Assembly (NCBI GenBank): GCA_963595735.1
Contig: CAVBJJ010000004.1
Location: 1-64,000, forward strand
Length of the DNA stretch: 64,000 bases
Direction of reading: 5' to 3'
Source: CALWOS01 sp963595735
GTDB taxonomy: Bacteria; Bacillota; Clostridia; Oscillospirales; Oscillospiraceae
A model generated the notes under the pieces. That model was not told the DNA's origin. It was given only the letters and a program-made list of their open reading frames with translations, and made no database searches. Positions 53,467 through 61,317 of the stretch are shown one piece after another. The translations under genes and the position numbers were made by a program. Numbering within the stretch: position 1 is the first letter of the stretch; each line of letters starts with the position of its first letter.

Positions 53467-54498
53467 ATGGAAAATCCAACTGTGATTCTTGGCCTGTCCG
53501 GCGGAGTGGACTCCGCCGTCAGCGCCCGCCTGCTGACCCAGCAGGGACACCGTGTACACGGACTATATTTGAACATCGGCGCCCCCGGCGGACGGGAGGA
53601 AGCGGAAAAGGTGGCCGATTCCCTTTCCATCCCCCTGACCGTACTGGACATCCGCACCCGGCTGGAGGAGCAGGTCTGCGCCCCCTTTTCCGCCGCCTAT
53701 TGCCGGGGCGAAACCCCCAACCCCTGCATTCTCTGCAACCCCAATGTCAAATTCCGCGCCCTGGTTCAGCTGGCCGACCAATTGGGCGCGGCTCATGTCG
53801 CCACCGGGCATTATGCCATCGTCCGGGACGGCGGGCTGTACCGCTCCCCCAGCCGCAACGATCAGAGCTATATGCTCTGCCGCCTGCTGTCGGAGCAGCT
53901 GCAGCGGATGATCCTGCCCCTTGGCACCTATGAAAAGCCCCAGATCCGGGCGCTGGCGGAGGAATTCGGCATTCCCGTTGCCCACAAGCCGGACAGCATG
54001 GAGATCTGCTTTATCCCGGATCAGGACTACGCCGCCTGGATCGAGCGCCGGGGCGAGGGCTGCCCGCCGGGAGACCTGCTGGACGAGACCGGCCGGGTGA
54101 TCGGCCAACACCGGGGCATCCACCGCTATACCATCGGCCAGCGCCGGGGGCTGGGCTTTTCCGCCGGCAAGCGGGTGTTTGTCTCCGCCATTGACCCAGT
54201 GGCCAACACCGTCACCCTCTCGGATGGCGCGGCGCTGATGGTCACTCAGGCCACTATCACCCAGGTCAACTGGCTCATTCCCCGCCCGGACAAGCCCTTT
54301 ACCGCCTCGGTGAAGGTGCGCCATTCCCGCCGGGAAACGCCCACACTGGTCACGCCCACGGAGACCGGCGCGCTGCTGCAGTTCCAAACGCCCGTCCGCG
54401 CCCCCGTTCCCGGGCAGAGCGCCGTGGGCTACGACGGCGACCGGCTGCTGTTCGGCGGATTCCTGACATCGTCTTCTGCTGACGGAAAATCGTATTGA
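53467..54498 (+). CDS. mnmA: tRNA 2-thiouridine synthetase MnmA
   Basis: A 343-residue enzyme adding sulfur to U34 of Lys, Glu and Gln tRNAs. The PP-loop SGGVDSA (11-17), the catalytic Cys in TPNPCILC (C87) and the second Cys in MEICFIPD (C181) are all present. The C-terminal beta-barrel looks slightly short. The ATG follows AAAAAGGAGCAAAAGC. A promoter for the next gene overlaps its end. Confidence 0.95.
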   Translation: MENPTVILGLSGGVDSAVSARLLTQQGHRVHGLYLNIGAPGGREEAEKVADSLSIPLTVLDIRTRLEEQVCAPFSAAYCRGETPNPCILCNPNVKFRALVQLADQLGAAHVATGHYAIVRDGGLYRSPSRNDQSYMLCRLLSEQLQRMILPLGTYEKPQIRALAEEFGIPVAHKPDSMEICFIPDQDYAAWIERRGEGCPPGDLLDETGRVIGQHRGIHRYTIGQRRGLGFSAGKRVFVSAIDPVANTVTLSDGAALMVTQATITQVNWLIPRPDKPFTASVKVRHSRRETPTLVTPTETGALLQFQTPVRAPVPGQSAVGYDGDRLLFGGFLTSSSADGKSY

Positions 54499-54523
54499 CA
54501 TTTAGAGTAGTCTGTGCTAATTT
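54495..54523 (+). promoter_or_regulatory. Promoter of the MATE exporter gene
   Basis: A perfect TTGACA (54495-54500), overlapping the mnmA stop, then a 17-base spacer and TAATTT (54518-54523), 49 bases before the TTG start. Confidence 0.6.
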
Positions 54524-54571
54524 ACAGATTGTACACAATTTGGGGACTGCGTTCCCCGTAGGAGGCGCAAC

Positions 54572-55912
54572 TTGAAAAACCTGGATTACCTGACGACAAA
54601 AAAGCCGCTGTATGCGCTGTTTGTCTTTGCCATGCCCATGATCATCGGCAATCTGTTTCAGCAGTTTTACTCTATGGTGGACGCCGTTGTGGTCGGCCGC
54701 TATGTCAGCCAGACCGCCCTGGCCGCGGTGGGCGCCTGCACATCCTTTACCAATATGTTCATCTATGTGGCCGTTGGCGGCGGCATCGGCGCTTCCGTCA
54801 TCGTCAGCCGGTATTTCGGCGCGCACAAGTACGATGAAATGAAGCTCTCGTCCTTTACCGCCATGCTCTCCTTTTTGCTCATCAGCATCTGCCTTGCGGC
54901 CTTCGGCCTGCTGTTTGGCCGACCGCTGATGGTGCTGCTGCGCACCCCGGCGGACGCGCTGGACATGGCGATGGAATATCTGAACATTTACTTCATCAGC
55001 CTGCCCTTCCTGTTCATGTATAACATCCTCAACTCCCTGTTCAACGCTTTGGGACGCTCCAAGATCCCCCTGATCTTTCTGATTGCCTCCTCCCTGCTGA
55101 ATGTGGTGCTGGATATTGTTTTTGTCACCCAGCTGCACATGGGCATTTCTGGCGTGGCCTGGGCAACGCTGATCGCCCAGGGCATCTCCGTTGTGCTGAG
55201 CCTGATTGTCTATCTGCGTCTGGTCAGAAGCCTGCACCCGGCGCGGACGGGACTGTTTTCCACCCGGGAGTTCCGGGAAATGTTCCGTATCGCCCTGCCC
55301 TCCATCTTTCAGCAGCTGACCATCGGCATCGGCATGATGTTGGTGCAGTCTGTGGTGAACACCTTTGGTTCCGAAGTGCTTGCCGGCTTCTCCGCCGCCA
55401 TGCGCATCGAGTGGATCTGTATCGTCCCCATGACCGCCACCGGAAACGCTCTGTCCTCCTACTGCGCCCAGAACATGGGCGCCGGCAAGCCCGACCGTGT
55501 ACCACAGGGGCTGCGCGCCGCCTGCGTGATCGTGGGCGTTGCCTCGGTCATCATTGCGCTGGCACTGGAACTGGGACACCACCAGTTGATCGATATGTTC
55601 CTGGGCGCGGACGGCACTCAGGCCGCCTACGAGGCCGGAGAAAAATACCTGCGCATCACTGGCTGGTTCTATTTCATGATGGGCTTCAAAAACGCCTCCG
55701 ACGGTATTCTTCGCGGCTGCGGCGATATGCCCATGTTCACCCTGGCAAACTTTGCCAACCTGGGTATTCGGGTGGCAATGGCTTTCCTGCTGGCTCCCTC
55801 CTATGGCATTGCCATTATCGGTATTGCACTGATCATGGGCTGGGCAGCCAACATCGCCATCTCCTTCGGGCAGTACTGCCGGGGAAAATGGCGCACGATC
55901 TATAACAACTAA
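54572..55912 (+). CDS. MATE-family multidrug or metabolite exporter
   Basis: A 446-residue membrane protein with 12 hydrophobic segments, two homologous halves and the standard MATE length. Typical segments: FAMPMIIGNLFQQFYSMVDAVVVGRYV, ISGVAWATLIAQGIS, and LPSIFQQLTIGIGMMLVQ. It exports cationic drugs or metabolites in exchange for Na+ or H+; the substrate is unknown. The first codon is TTG, fixed by the strong TAGGAGGCGCAAC just upstream. It is monocistronic. Confidence 0.92.
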   Translation: MKNLDYLTTKKPLYALFVFAMPMIIGNLFQQFYSMVDAVVVGRYVSQTALAAVGACTSFTNMFIYVAVGGGIGASVIVSRYFGAHKYDEMKLSSFTAMLSFLLISICLAAFGLLFGRPLMVLLRTPADALDMAMEYLNIYFISLPFLFMYNILNSLFNALGRSKIPLIFLIASSLLNVVLDIVFVTQLHMGISGVAWATLIAQGISVVLSLIVYLRLVRSLHPARTGLFSTREFREMFRIALPSIFQQLTIGIGMMLVQSVVNTFGSEVLAGFSAAMRIEWICIVPMTATGNALSSYCAQNMGAGKPDRVPQGLRAACVIVGVASVIIALALELGHHQLIDMFLGADGTQAAYEAGEKYLRITGWFYFMMGFKNASDGILRGCGDMPMFTLANFANLGIRVAMAFLLAPSYGIAIIGIALIMGWAANIAISFGQYCRGKWRTIYNN

Positions 55913-55927
55913 ACCAGAAAACACACT

Positions 55928-55964
55928 AGCCCCCCCGCTTACCGGATTCGGCAAGCGGGGGGCT
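55928..55964 (+). terminator. Terminator of the MATE gene
   Basis: A GC-rich stem AGC-C-CCCCC-GCTT / AAGC-GGGGGG-CT with one bulged C and a ~12-base loop, 16 bases past the stop. The T-run is poor; a second, better hairpin (55975-56002) follows. Confidence 0.6.
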
Positions 55965-55967
55965 CCG

Positions 55968-56210
55968 CTTGTCAAAAAAGTCCCGGACTTCCGGGACTTT
56001 TTGTCTTCGCTTATCTGCCGAGTATTTTGGCGCAGCCAAAATACTGTGGGAAACGATACTGCCCGCCTGTTTTCGACAGCCTCGCCTCTCCCTTTGGGAG
56101 AGGTGGCTGAGCGCAGCGAAGACGGAGAGGGCAAACGAGGCTTGATTATCTGCAAAACCCTCTCAGTCGCCTGTGGCGACAGCTCTCCCAAGGGGAGAGC
56201 CAAGGGCAGG
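55968..56210 (+). repeat. Dispersed mosaic intergenic repeat, copy C
   Basis: Non-coding. It starts TTGTCAAAAAAGTCCC and includes a terminator-like hairpin (55975-55986 with 55991-56002, AAAAAGTCCCGG / CCGGGACTTTTT), then CTTCGCTTATCTGCCGAGTA and AGTATTTTGG / CCAAAATACT (shared with copy B), TTTTCGACAGCCTC, the palindrome CCTCTCCC / GGGAGAGG, and the GGAGAGGGCAAAC ... GGAGAGCCAAG block shared with copy A. With the preceding terminator it fills most of the 55913-56265 gap. Confidence 0.8.
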
Positions 56211-56265
56211 TACCCCGTTACATGGTTTTTTGACGGGCTGGTTTTATGTCTTGTATCATATCCTC

Positions 56266-57087
56266 TCACATCTGCGCCGTGCCGCTGCCGGAAAAGGCCC
56301 ACAGATCCAAAATCTGCCCCTGCAGGCGAGAGAATGTCCAGTGCCTTCCGCTGCGCTGCACGCTGTTGGGATCGTTGACCGTGAAGCCGTCGCCGTCCCA
56401 GCCGGTGACCACGATAAAATGTCCCTCGTCGGTAAAGTCTCCCGGCCCCAGCACGCAGATCAGCGGCCGGCCTCCGTCCAGCGCATTTTTCATATAGCCC
56501 TCGTCCAGCGGCAGCTCCTCCGCGGCCAGCCCAAAGGCGGCGCTGCCCTGAGACATCAGCGTCCAGCTGGTGCCGCTGCCATCGACCACATAGCCGTTTG
56601 TCTGGGCGTATTCCGCCACATAGGCCGGGGAGTACGCCGGATTCCCGGTCAGATACAGGGCGACCATGCTCAGGCAGGTGGGACCGCAGCCGGTATAGCC
56701 CATCAGCCCGCCGCTGTAGCTGTTATAGCCCCAGCGGCTGTCCCATTGCAGCAGCAGCGGCACCTGATCTCCGGCGGCCTCCTCCCGCAGGTCGATCTCC
56801 TGGCTTTGCCCGCTCTGTTTGGGATAGTTATAAACAAACTCCACCGCCTCCGGATTCTTCTTCGCCAGTTCCAGCAGCTTTGGCGTATACTCCTCCGGAT
56901 GCTTGCGGATGTAGGAGAGCTTGTCTATATTCCGAATTTCCTGGATCAGGCTCGTTCCCGAATTTTCCAAAGCTTCTATGGTTTCGCCCTGGCTTTTGTG
57001 CTGATACAGCAGCGCGCCGCCCAGCACCAGCAACGCCAAAACCATGACCACCGGCAGGCAGCCCCGCCGCTTTTTTCTGGATCGCAT
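56266..57087 (-). CDS. Membrane-anchored C39-like cysteine peptidase
   Basis: A 273-residue exported protein with a basic N-terminus and one hydrophobic helix (residues ~11-28), which probably stays as a membrane anchor. The catalytic domain matches peptidase_C39_2: nucleophile Cys in GYTGCGPTCLSM, His in EGHFIVVTGW and Asn/Asp in VNDPNS. Such proteins cleave peptides or peptidoglycan stems outside the cell; no ABC exporter or bacteriocin gene is nearby. The ATG follows GAAGGGGGCGATCGAA. It is divergent from the csoR operon. Confidence 0.85.
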   Translation of the reverse strand: MRSRKKRRGCLPVVMVLALLVLGGALLYQHKSQGETIEALENSGTSLIQEIRNIDKLSYIRKHPEEYTPKLLELAKKNPEAVEFVYNYPKQSGQSQEIDLREEAAGDQVPLLLQWDSRWGYNSYSGGLMGYTGCGPTCLSMVALYLTGNPAYSPAYVAEYAQTNGYVVDGSGTSWTLMSQGSAAFGLAAEELPLDEGYMKNALDGGRPLICVLGPGDFTDEGHFIVVTGWDGDGFTVNDPNSVQRSGRHWTFSRLQGQILDLWAFSGSGTAQM

Positions 57088-57199
57088 TTCGATCGCCCCC
57101 TTCGTTGTTGTTTGCAGTTTAGGCAGGCAATGTGTCGAAATTTCCGCAATCTTGCATCGAATTCCCCTAATTTTTCCATCTTTTTTGCATCTCCGGGTC

Positions 57200-57229
57200 T
57201 TGACAAAATACCCCCAAGGGGTATATTAT
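57200..57229 (+). promoter_or_regulatory. CsoR operator inside the copper operon promoter
   Basis: TTGACA (57200-57205) and TATTAT (57224-57229) with an 18-base spacer. The spacer holds ATACCCC-CAA-GGGGTAT (57208-57224), a perfect 7-bp inverted repeat matching the known CsoR box form. Repressor binding there would block RNA polymerase; copper would release it. Confidence 0.82.
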
Positions 57230-57276
57230 CGTCTCGTGGTTCTGTATATTCTTTCCAGAAACGAGGTAGTTTATAT

Positions 57277-57573
57277 ATGAGCGAATGTCCCCATTGCAGA
57301 AAAAAGGAACGCAGTCCGGAGGAATACCGGGCGCTGCTCAACCGGCTCAGCCGAATCGAAGGCCAGGTGCGCGGTATCCGCGGCATGATCGAAAACGACG
57401 CCTACTGCGCGGACATTCTGACCCAGTCCGCCGCCGTCAGCGCCGCCATCAATGCCTTCAACCGGGCGCTGCTTTCCAGCCATATTCACTCCTGCGTGGC
57501 GGAGGACATCCGCGCGGGAAAGGACGAGACCATCGACGAGCTTTGCAGCCTGCTGCAAAAGCTGATGAAGTGA
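57277..57573 (+). CDS. csoR: Copper-sensing transcriptional repressor CsoR
   Basis: A 98-residue all-helical regulator. The Cu(I) site is C44, H69 and C73 (DAYCADIL, SSHIHSCV), in the spacing of characterised CsoR proteins, and an N-terminal CPHC adds two more Cys. The N-terminal helix RLSRIEGQVRGIRGMI is the family signature. The start at 57277 follows AACGAGGTAGTTTATAT; a longer in-frame start reaching into the C39 gene region is rejected. copA starts 13 bases after its stop, on the same transcript. Confidence 0.93.
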   Translation: MSECPHCRKKERSPEEYRALLNRLSRIEGQVRGIRGMIENDAYCADILTQSAAVSAAINAFNRALLSSHIHSCVAEDIRAGKDETIDELCSLLQKLMK

Positions 57574-57586
57574 AAAGGAGGAGCAA

Positions 57587-60112
57587 GTGGAACAATATTC
57601 TGTCACCGGCATGAGCTGCGCCGCCTGCAGCAGCCGGGTTGAAAAGGCGGTCTCCCAGGTGCCGGGCGTTACCGCCTGCTCGGTCAATCTGTTGACCAAC
57701 TCCATGGGCGTGGAGGGTACCGCCGCCGCTGCGGATATCATCGCCGCAGTCGAAGCCGCCGGTTATGGCGCAGCCCCCAAAGGCGCCCACGCCGGCACAT
57801 CCGCTGCCGCGGATGCGGAAACGCTCACAGACAAGGAAACACCCCGGATGCTCCGGCGGCTGCTCTGCTCCGTTGCGTTTCTGGTGGTGCTGATGTATTT
57901 CTCCATGGGACACATGATGTGGGGCTGGCCGCTCCCGGCCTTTTATGACGGCAACCATGTGGCCATGGGGCTGACTCAAATGCTGCTGACCATCGCCGTT
58001 ATGGTCATCAACCAGCGCTTTTTCATCAGCGGCTACCAGAGCCTGCTGCGCCGGGCGCCCAATATGGACACCCTGGTCGCGCTGGGCGCCTCCGCCGCCT
58101 TTGCTTACAGCACCTATGCCCTCTTTGCCATGACCGGCGCCCAGACCCGGGGCGACACCGCCATGGTGGAGCACTACATGATGGAGCTGTATTTTGAATC
58201 CGCCGCCATGATTTTGACCCTGATCACCGTGGGCAAAATGCTGGAGGCCCGCTCCAAGGGCCGCACCACGGACGCGCTGAAAAGCCTGATGGATCTAGCG
58301 CCCAAGCTTGCCACTCTGCTGCGGGACGGCAAGGAAGTCTCTGTTCCGGTGGAGCAGGTACAGCTGGATGACATCTTCCTCGTCCGTCCCGGTGAGAATA
58401 TCCCGGTGGACGGCGTGGTGCTATCCGGCAGCAGCGCGGTAAACGAATCCACCCTCACCGGCGAGAGCATCCCGGTGGACAAGGCCGCCGGGGACGCGGT
58501 GTTTGCCGCCACCCTGAACCAGTCCGGCGCATTGCAGTGCCGCGCCACCCGGGTAGGCGAGGACACCACCCTTTCCCAGATCATCCGCATGGTCAGCGAC
58601 GCCGCCGCCACAAAAGCACCCATCGCCAAGATCGCGGATCGGGTCTCCGGCGTGTTCGTCCCCACGGTCATTCTCATCGCCGCCGCCACCATCGTGCTGT
58701 GGCTGCTGCTGGGGCGTTCGCTGGGATTTTCCCTGGCGCGGGGCATTTCCGTGCTGGTCATCAGCTGCCCCTGCGCCCTGGGTCTGGCAACGCCGGTGGC
58801 CATCATGGTCGGCAACGGCCTCGGCGCGCGCAACAGCATCCTGTTCAAAACCGCCGTTTCTCTGGAGGAAGCCGGTAAGACGCAGATCGTGGCGCTGGAT
58901 AAAACCGGCACCATCACCCAGGGTGAACCCCGTCTGACGGATATTCTCCCCGCCGCCAGCACCACGGAGGAAGCCCTTCTGGCGCTGGCCGCCGGGCTGG
59001 AAAGCCCCTCGGAGCACCCCCTTGCCACCGCCATCGTTGCGGAGGCCACCCAGCGGGGCATCACGCCGCCCACGCCGGAGGGCTTTACCGCCGTTCCCGG
59101 TCGGGGCGTACGAGCCGAGCTGCAGGGACAGCGCTGCATCGGCGGCAACCGCGCCATGCTCACCGAGGCCGGCATCGACCCCAGTCCCCTGTTGCCCCAG
59201 GCGGAGGCGCTGGCGCAGCAGGGCAAGACCCCCATGTTCTTTGCCGACGAGACCCACGGCAAGCTCCTTGGCGTGATCGCCGTTGCGGATGTGATCAAGC
59301 CGGATAGCCCCCAGGCGGTGCGGGAGCTGCAAAACATGGGCATCCGCGTGATCATGCTCACCGGCGACAACAAACGTACCGCCGAGGCCATCGGCGCCCA
59401 GGCCGGGGTAGATCAGGTGGTGGCCGGCGTGCTGCCGGAGGGCAAGGAGCGGGTCATCCGCCAGCTGCAGCAGTTCGGCAAGGTCGCCATGGTGGGCGAC
59501 GGCATCAACGACGCCCCCGCACTGACCCGGGCGGACATCGGCATTGCCATCGGCGCGGGCACAGATGTGGCCATTGACGCGGCGGATGTGGTGCTGATGA
59601 AAAGCCGCCTTTCCGATGTCCCCGCCGCCATCCGGCTCAGCCGGGCGACCCTGCGGAACATCCGGCAGAATCTGTTCTGGGCGTTCTTTTATAACGCCAT
59701 CGGCATCCCCCTTGCCATCGGCGCTTTCATTCCCTTCGGCCTGACCCTGAACCCCATGTTTGGCGCGGCCGCCATGAGCCTTTCCAGCTTTTGCGTGGTA
59801 TCCAACGCCCTGCGGCTGAATCTGTTCCGCCTGCGGGATGCCGGCAAGGATAAAAAAATTGACCCCGTTTCTATTACAAGCTTACAACAGGAGGAGAAAA
59901 CCATGGAAAAGACCATAAAGATCGAGGGCATGATGTGCCCCCACTGCGAAGCCCGCGTCAAAAAGGCGCTGGAGGCGCTGCCGGAGGTGAGCCAGGCCGT
60001 TGCCAGCCACGAAAAGGGCACCGCCCTTGTCACCCTCAGCGCTCCCGTTTCCGATGAAGCGCTGAAGGCCGCCGTGGAAGCCCAGGACTACACCGTTTTG
60101 GAAATTCAATAA
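57587..60112 (+). CDS. copA: Copper-exporting P1B-type ATPase with an in-frame C-terminal CopZ-like domain
   Basis: An 841-residue copper pump. N-terminal metal-binding HMA domain (GMSCAAC, residues ~8-14), eight membrane segments, actuator domain with TGES, the transmembrane CPC (C394, P395, C396), phosphorylated D438 in DKTGT, the HP motif in SEHPLA, TGDN and the hinge GDGINDAPAL. A second HMA domain (~773-841, GMMCPHC) follows the pump core after the linker QQEEKT. The DNA coding that linker is a perfect ribosome site (AACAGGAGGAGAAAACC) before an in-frame ATG, described separately. The start codon is GTG, after AAAGGAGGAGCAA. It is co-transcribed with csoR. Confidence 0.93.
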   Translation: MEQYSVTGMSCAACSSRVEKAVSQVPGVTACSVNLLTNSMGVEGTAAAADIIAAVEAAGYGAAPKGAHAGTSAAADAETLTDKETPRMLRRLLCSVAFLVVLMYFSMGHMMWGWPLPAFYDGNHVAMGLTQMLLTIAVMVINQRFFISGYQSLLRRAPNMDTLVALGASAAFAYSTYALFAMTGAQTRGDTAMVEHYMMELYFESAAMILTLITVGKMLEARSKGRTTDALKSLMDLAPKLATLLRDGKEVSVPVEQVQLDDIFLVRPGENIPVDGVVLSGSSAVNESTLTGESIPVDKAAGDAVFAATLNQSGALQCRATRVGEDTTLSQIIRMVSDAAATKAPIAKIADRVSGVFVPTVILIAAATIVLWLLLGRSLGFSLARGISVLVISCPCALGLATPVAIMVGNGLGARNSILFKTAVSLEEAGKTQIVALDKTGTITQGEPRLTDILPAASTTEEALLALAAGLESPSEHPLATAIVAEATQRGITPPTPEGFTAVPGRGVRAELQGQRCIGGNRAMLTEAGIDPSPLLPQAEALAQQGKTPMFFADETHGKLLGVIAVADVIKPDSPQAVRELQNMGIRVIMLTGDNKRTAEAIGAQAGVDQVVAGVLPEGKERVIRQLQQFGKVAMVGDGINDAPALTRADIGIAIGAGTDVAIDAADVVLMKSRLSDVPAAIRLSRATLRNIRQNLFWAFFYNAIGIPLAIGAFIPFGLTLNPMFGAAAMSLSSFCVVSNALRLNLFRLRDAGKDKKIDPVSITSLQQEEKTMEKTIKIEGMMCPHCEARVKKALEALPEVSQAVASHEKGTALVTLSAPVSDEALKAAVEAQDYTVLEIQ
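59903..60112 (+). CDS. copZ: Possible internal start making a separate CopZ-like copper chaperone
   Basis: Nested in frame inside the end of copA. The ATG at 59903 is preceded by AGGAGG with a 7-base gap, a textbook ribosome site. Translation from it would give a 69-residue protein with GMMCPHC, the size and motif of CopZ. The same codons also extend CopA. The simplest history is that a once separate copZ fused in frame with copA while keeping its start site. Whether it is used is not known. Confidence 0.5.
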   Translation: MEKTIKIEGMMCPHCEARVKKALEALPEVSQAVASHEKGTALVTLSAPVSDEALKAAVEAQDYTVLEIQ

Positions 60113-60134
60113 AATAGTAAATAAAAGGAAAAGC

Positions 60135-60178
60135 AAACTCCCCTACAAGGCTCCTTGGGAACCGATGTAGGGGAGTTT
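60135..60178. terminator. Terminator between convergent copA and CDF genes
   Basis: A perfect 13-bp stem (AAACTCCCCTACA / TGTAGGGGAGTTT) with an 18-base loop, then TGCGTTTTT. It lies 22 bases past the copA stop. Confidence 0.88.
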
Positions 60179-60209
60179 TGCGTTTTTATCGCCTGCCGTG
60201 TTTTCCTGT

Positions 60210-61100
60210 TCAGGCGGCGTTGACATGAATGGAGATGTGCTTGACCATGGAAAAGCGCTGCTCGATCCGGTCATGCACCTGCTCGGCGATCCCGTGCGCC
60301 TGGGACAGCAGCATCTCCCCCGGCAAAAGGATCTCCGCCTCTACATAGATCTTCTCACCAAACATTCGGGTGCGCAGCAGGTCGATGGCCTGCACCTCCG
60401 GCTGCTCCCGGATACAGGCGTGTAGCTGGCTTTCCAGCTCTACGGAGCAGGCGGTGTCCACCATTTTCCCAACCGCGCCGCGGAAGATATCCACGCCGAC
60501 CTTGACGACAAAGGCGCAGATGACCAAGCTTGCCACGGCGTCCAGCACCGGATAGCCCAGCCTGGCGCCGAGGATACCCACCAGTGCGCCGATAGAGGAC
60601 AGCGCATCGGAACGGTGGTGCCAGGCGTCCGCCATAAACGCGGAGGAGCGCAGCTTTTTGGCGCAGGCGCGGGTGTACCAGAACATGGCCTCCTTGGACA
60701 CAATGGAGACCACGGCCGCCGCCAGGGCGATCCGCCCGGGAACGGCAATGCTGTCCGAGGCAGCGTGCAGGATATTTTGCAGGCCGCCCCAGCCGATCCC
60801 CGCGCCGGTGGCAAACAGGATGCCCGCCAGCACGATGGACGCCACGCACTCCAGCCGCTCGTGGCCGTAGGGATGCTCCCGGTCGGAGCCTTTTTCCGAC
60901 AGCTTTACGCCGATGAGCGCCACCAGCGTGGCAAACACATCGGAAAGGGAGTGTACCGCGTCCGAGACCATCGCCCCGGAATGCCCCAAAATTCCCGCCA
61001 GCAGCTTAAAGGCCGTCAGCAGAACATTTCCGCCGATCCCCACTGCGGATACCCGGCGCAGCACCGCGCCGGCTTGGGCCGCTGTGCATTCTTCTTGCAT
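60210..61100 (-). CDS. Cation diffusion facilitator (CDF) family exporter
   Basis: A 296-residue membrane protein with six helices and a cytoplasmic C-terminal domain. The metal sites are HSLSDVFAT (helix 2) and HHRSDALSS (helix 5). It exports divalent cations such as Zn2+, Fe2+, Co2+ or Mn2+ by proton exchange. The helix 2 and 5 residues (S-x-x-D and H-x-x-x-D type) do not fix the metal. The ATG follows GAGGGAATCATC. It shares a terminator with the copper operon but has its own promoter region on the other side. Confidence 0.9.
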   Translation of the reverse strand: MQEECTAAQAGAVLRRVSAVGIGGNVLLTAFKLLAGILGHSGAMVSDAVHSLSDVFATLVALIGVKLSEKGSDREHPYGHERLECVASIVLAGILFATGAGIGWGGLQNILHAASDSIAVPGRIALAAAVVSIVSKEAMFWYTRACAKKLRSSAFMADAWHHRSDALSSIGALVGILGARLGYPVLDAVASLVICAFVVKVGVDIFRGAVGKMVDTACSVELESQLHACIREQPEVQAIDLLRTRMFGEKIYVEAEILLPGEMLLSQAHGIAEQVHDRIEQRFSMVKHISIHVNAA

Positions 61101-61230
61101 GATGATTCCCTCTTTCTCGCTCTACAAACCTATAAACACCGTACTGGGTTTTACACCCTCGCTTGGATTTTTCTTACGATCCTAGCACGGCGGCGCGGGG
61201 TTAGTCAATGATACCATCGGAATAATTTTT

Positions 61231-61261
61231 TTGCTGTACAGAAACCGCCTTTTGGTATACT
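61231..61261 (+). promoter_or_regulatory. Promoter of the CbbX-like AAA+ gene
   Basis: An extended -10 TG-G-TATACT (core 61256-61261) with a loosely spaced TTGCTG (61231-61236, 19-base spacer). The leader to the ATG is 56 bases. Confidence 0.55.
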
Positions 61262-61317
61262 ATGAAAGCAGAACCACAAATGCTATCCCAAAGGCTTCCA
61301 CAAGGAGGAATCTGCCC

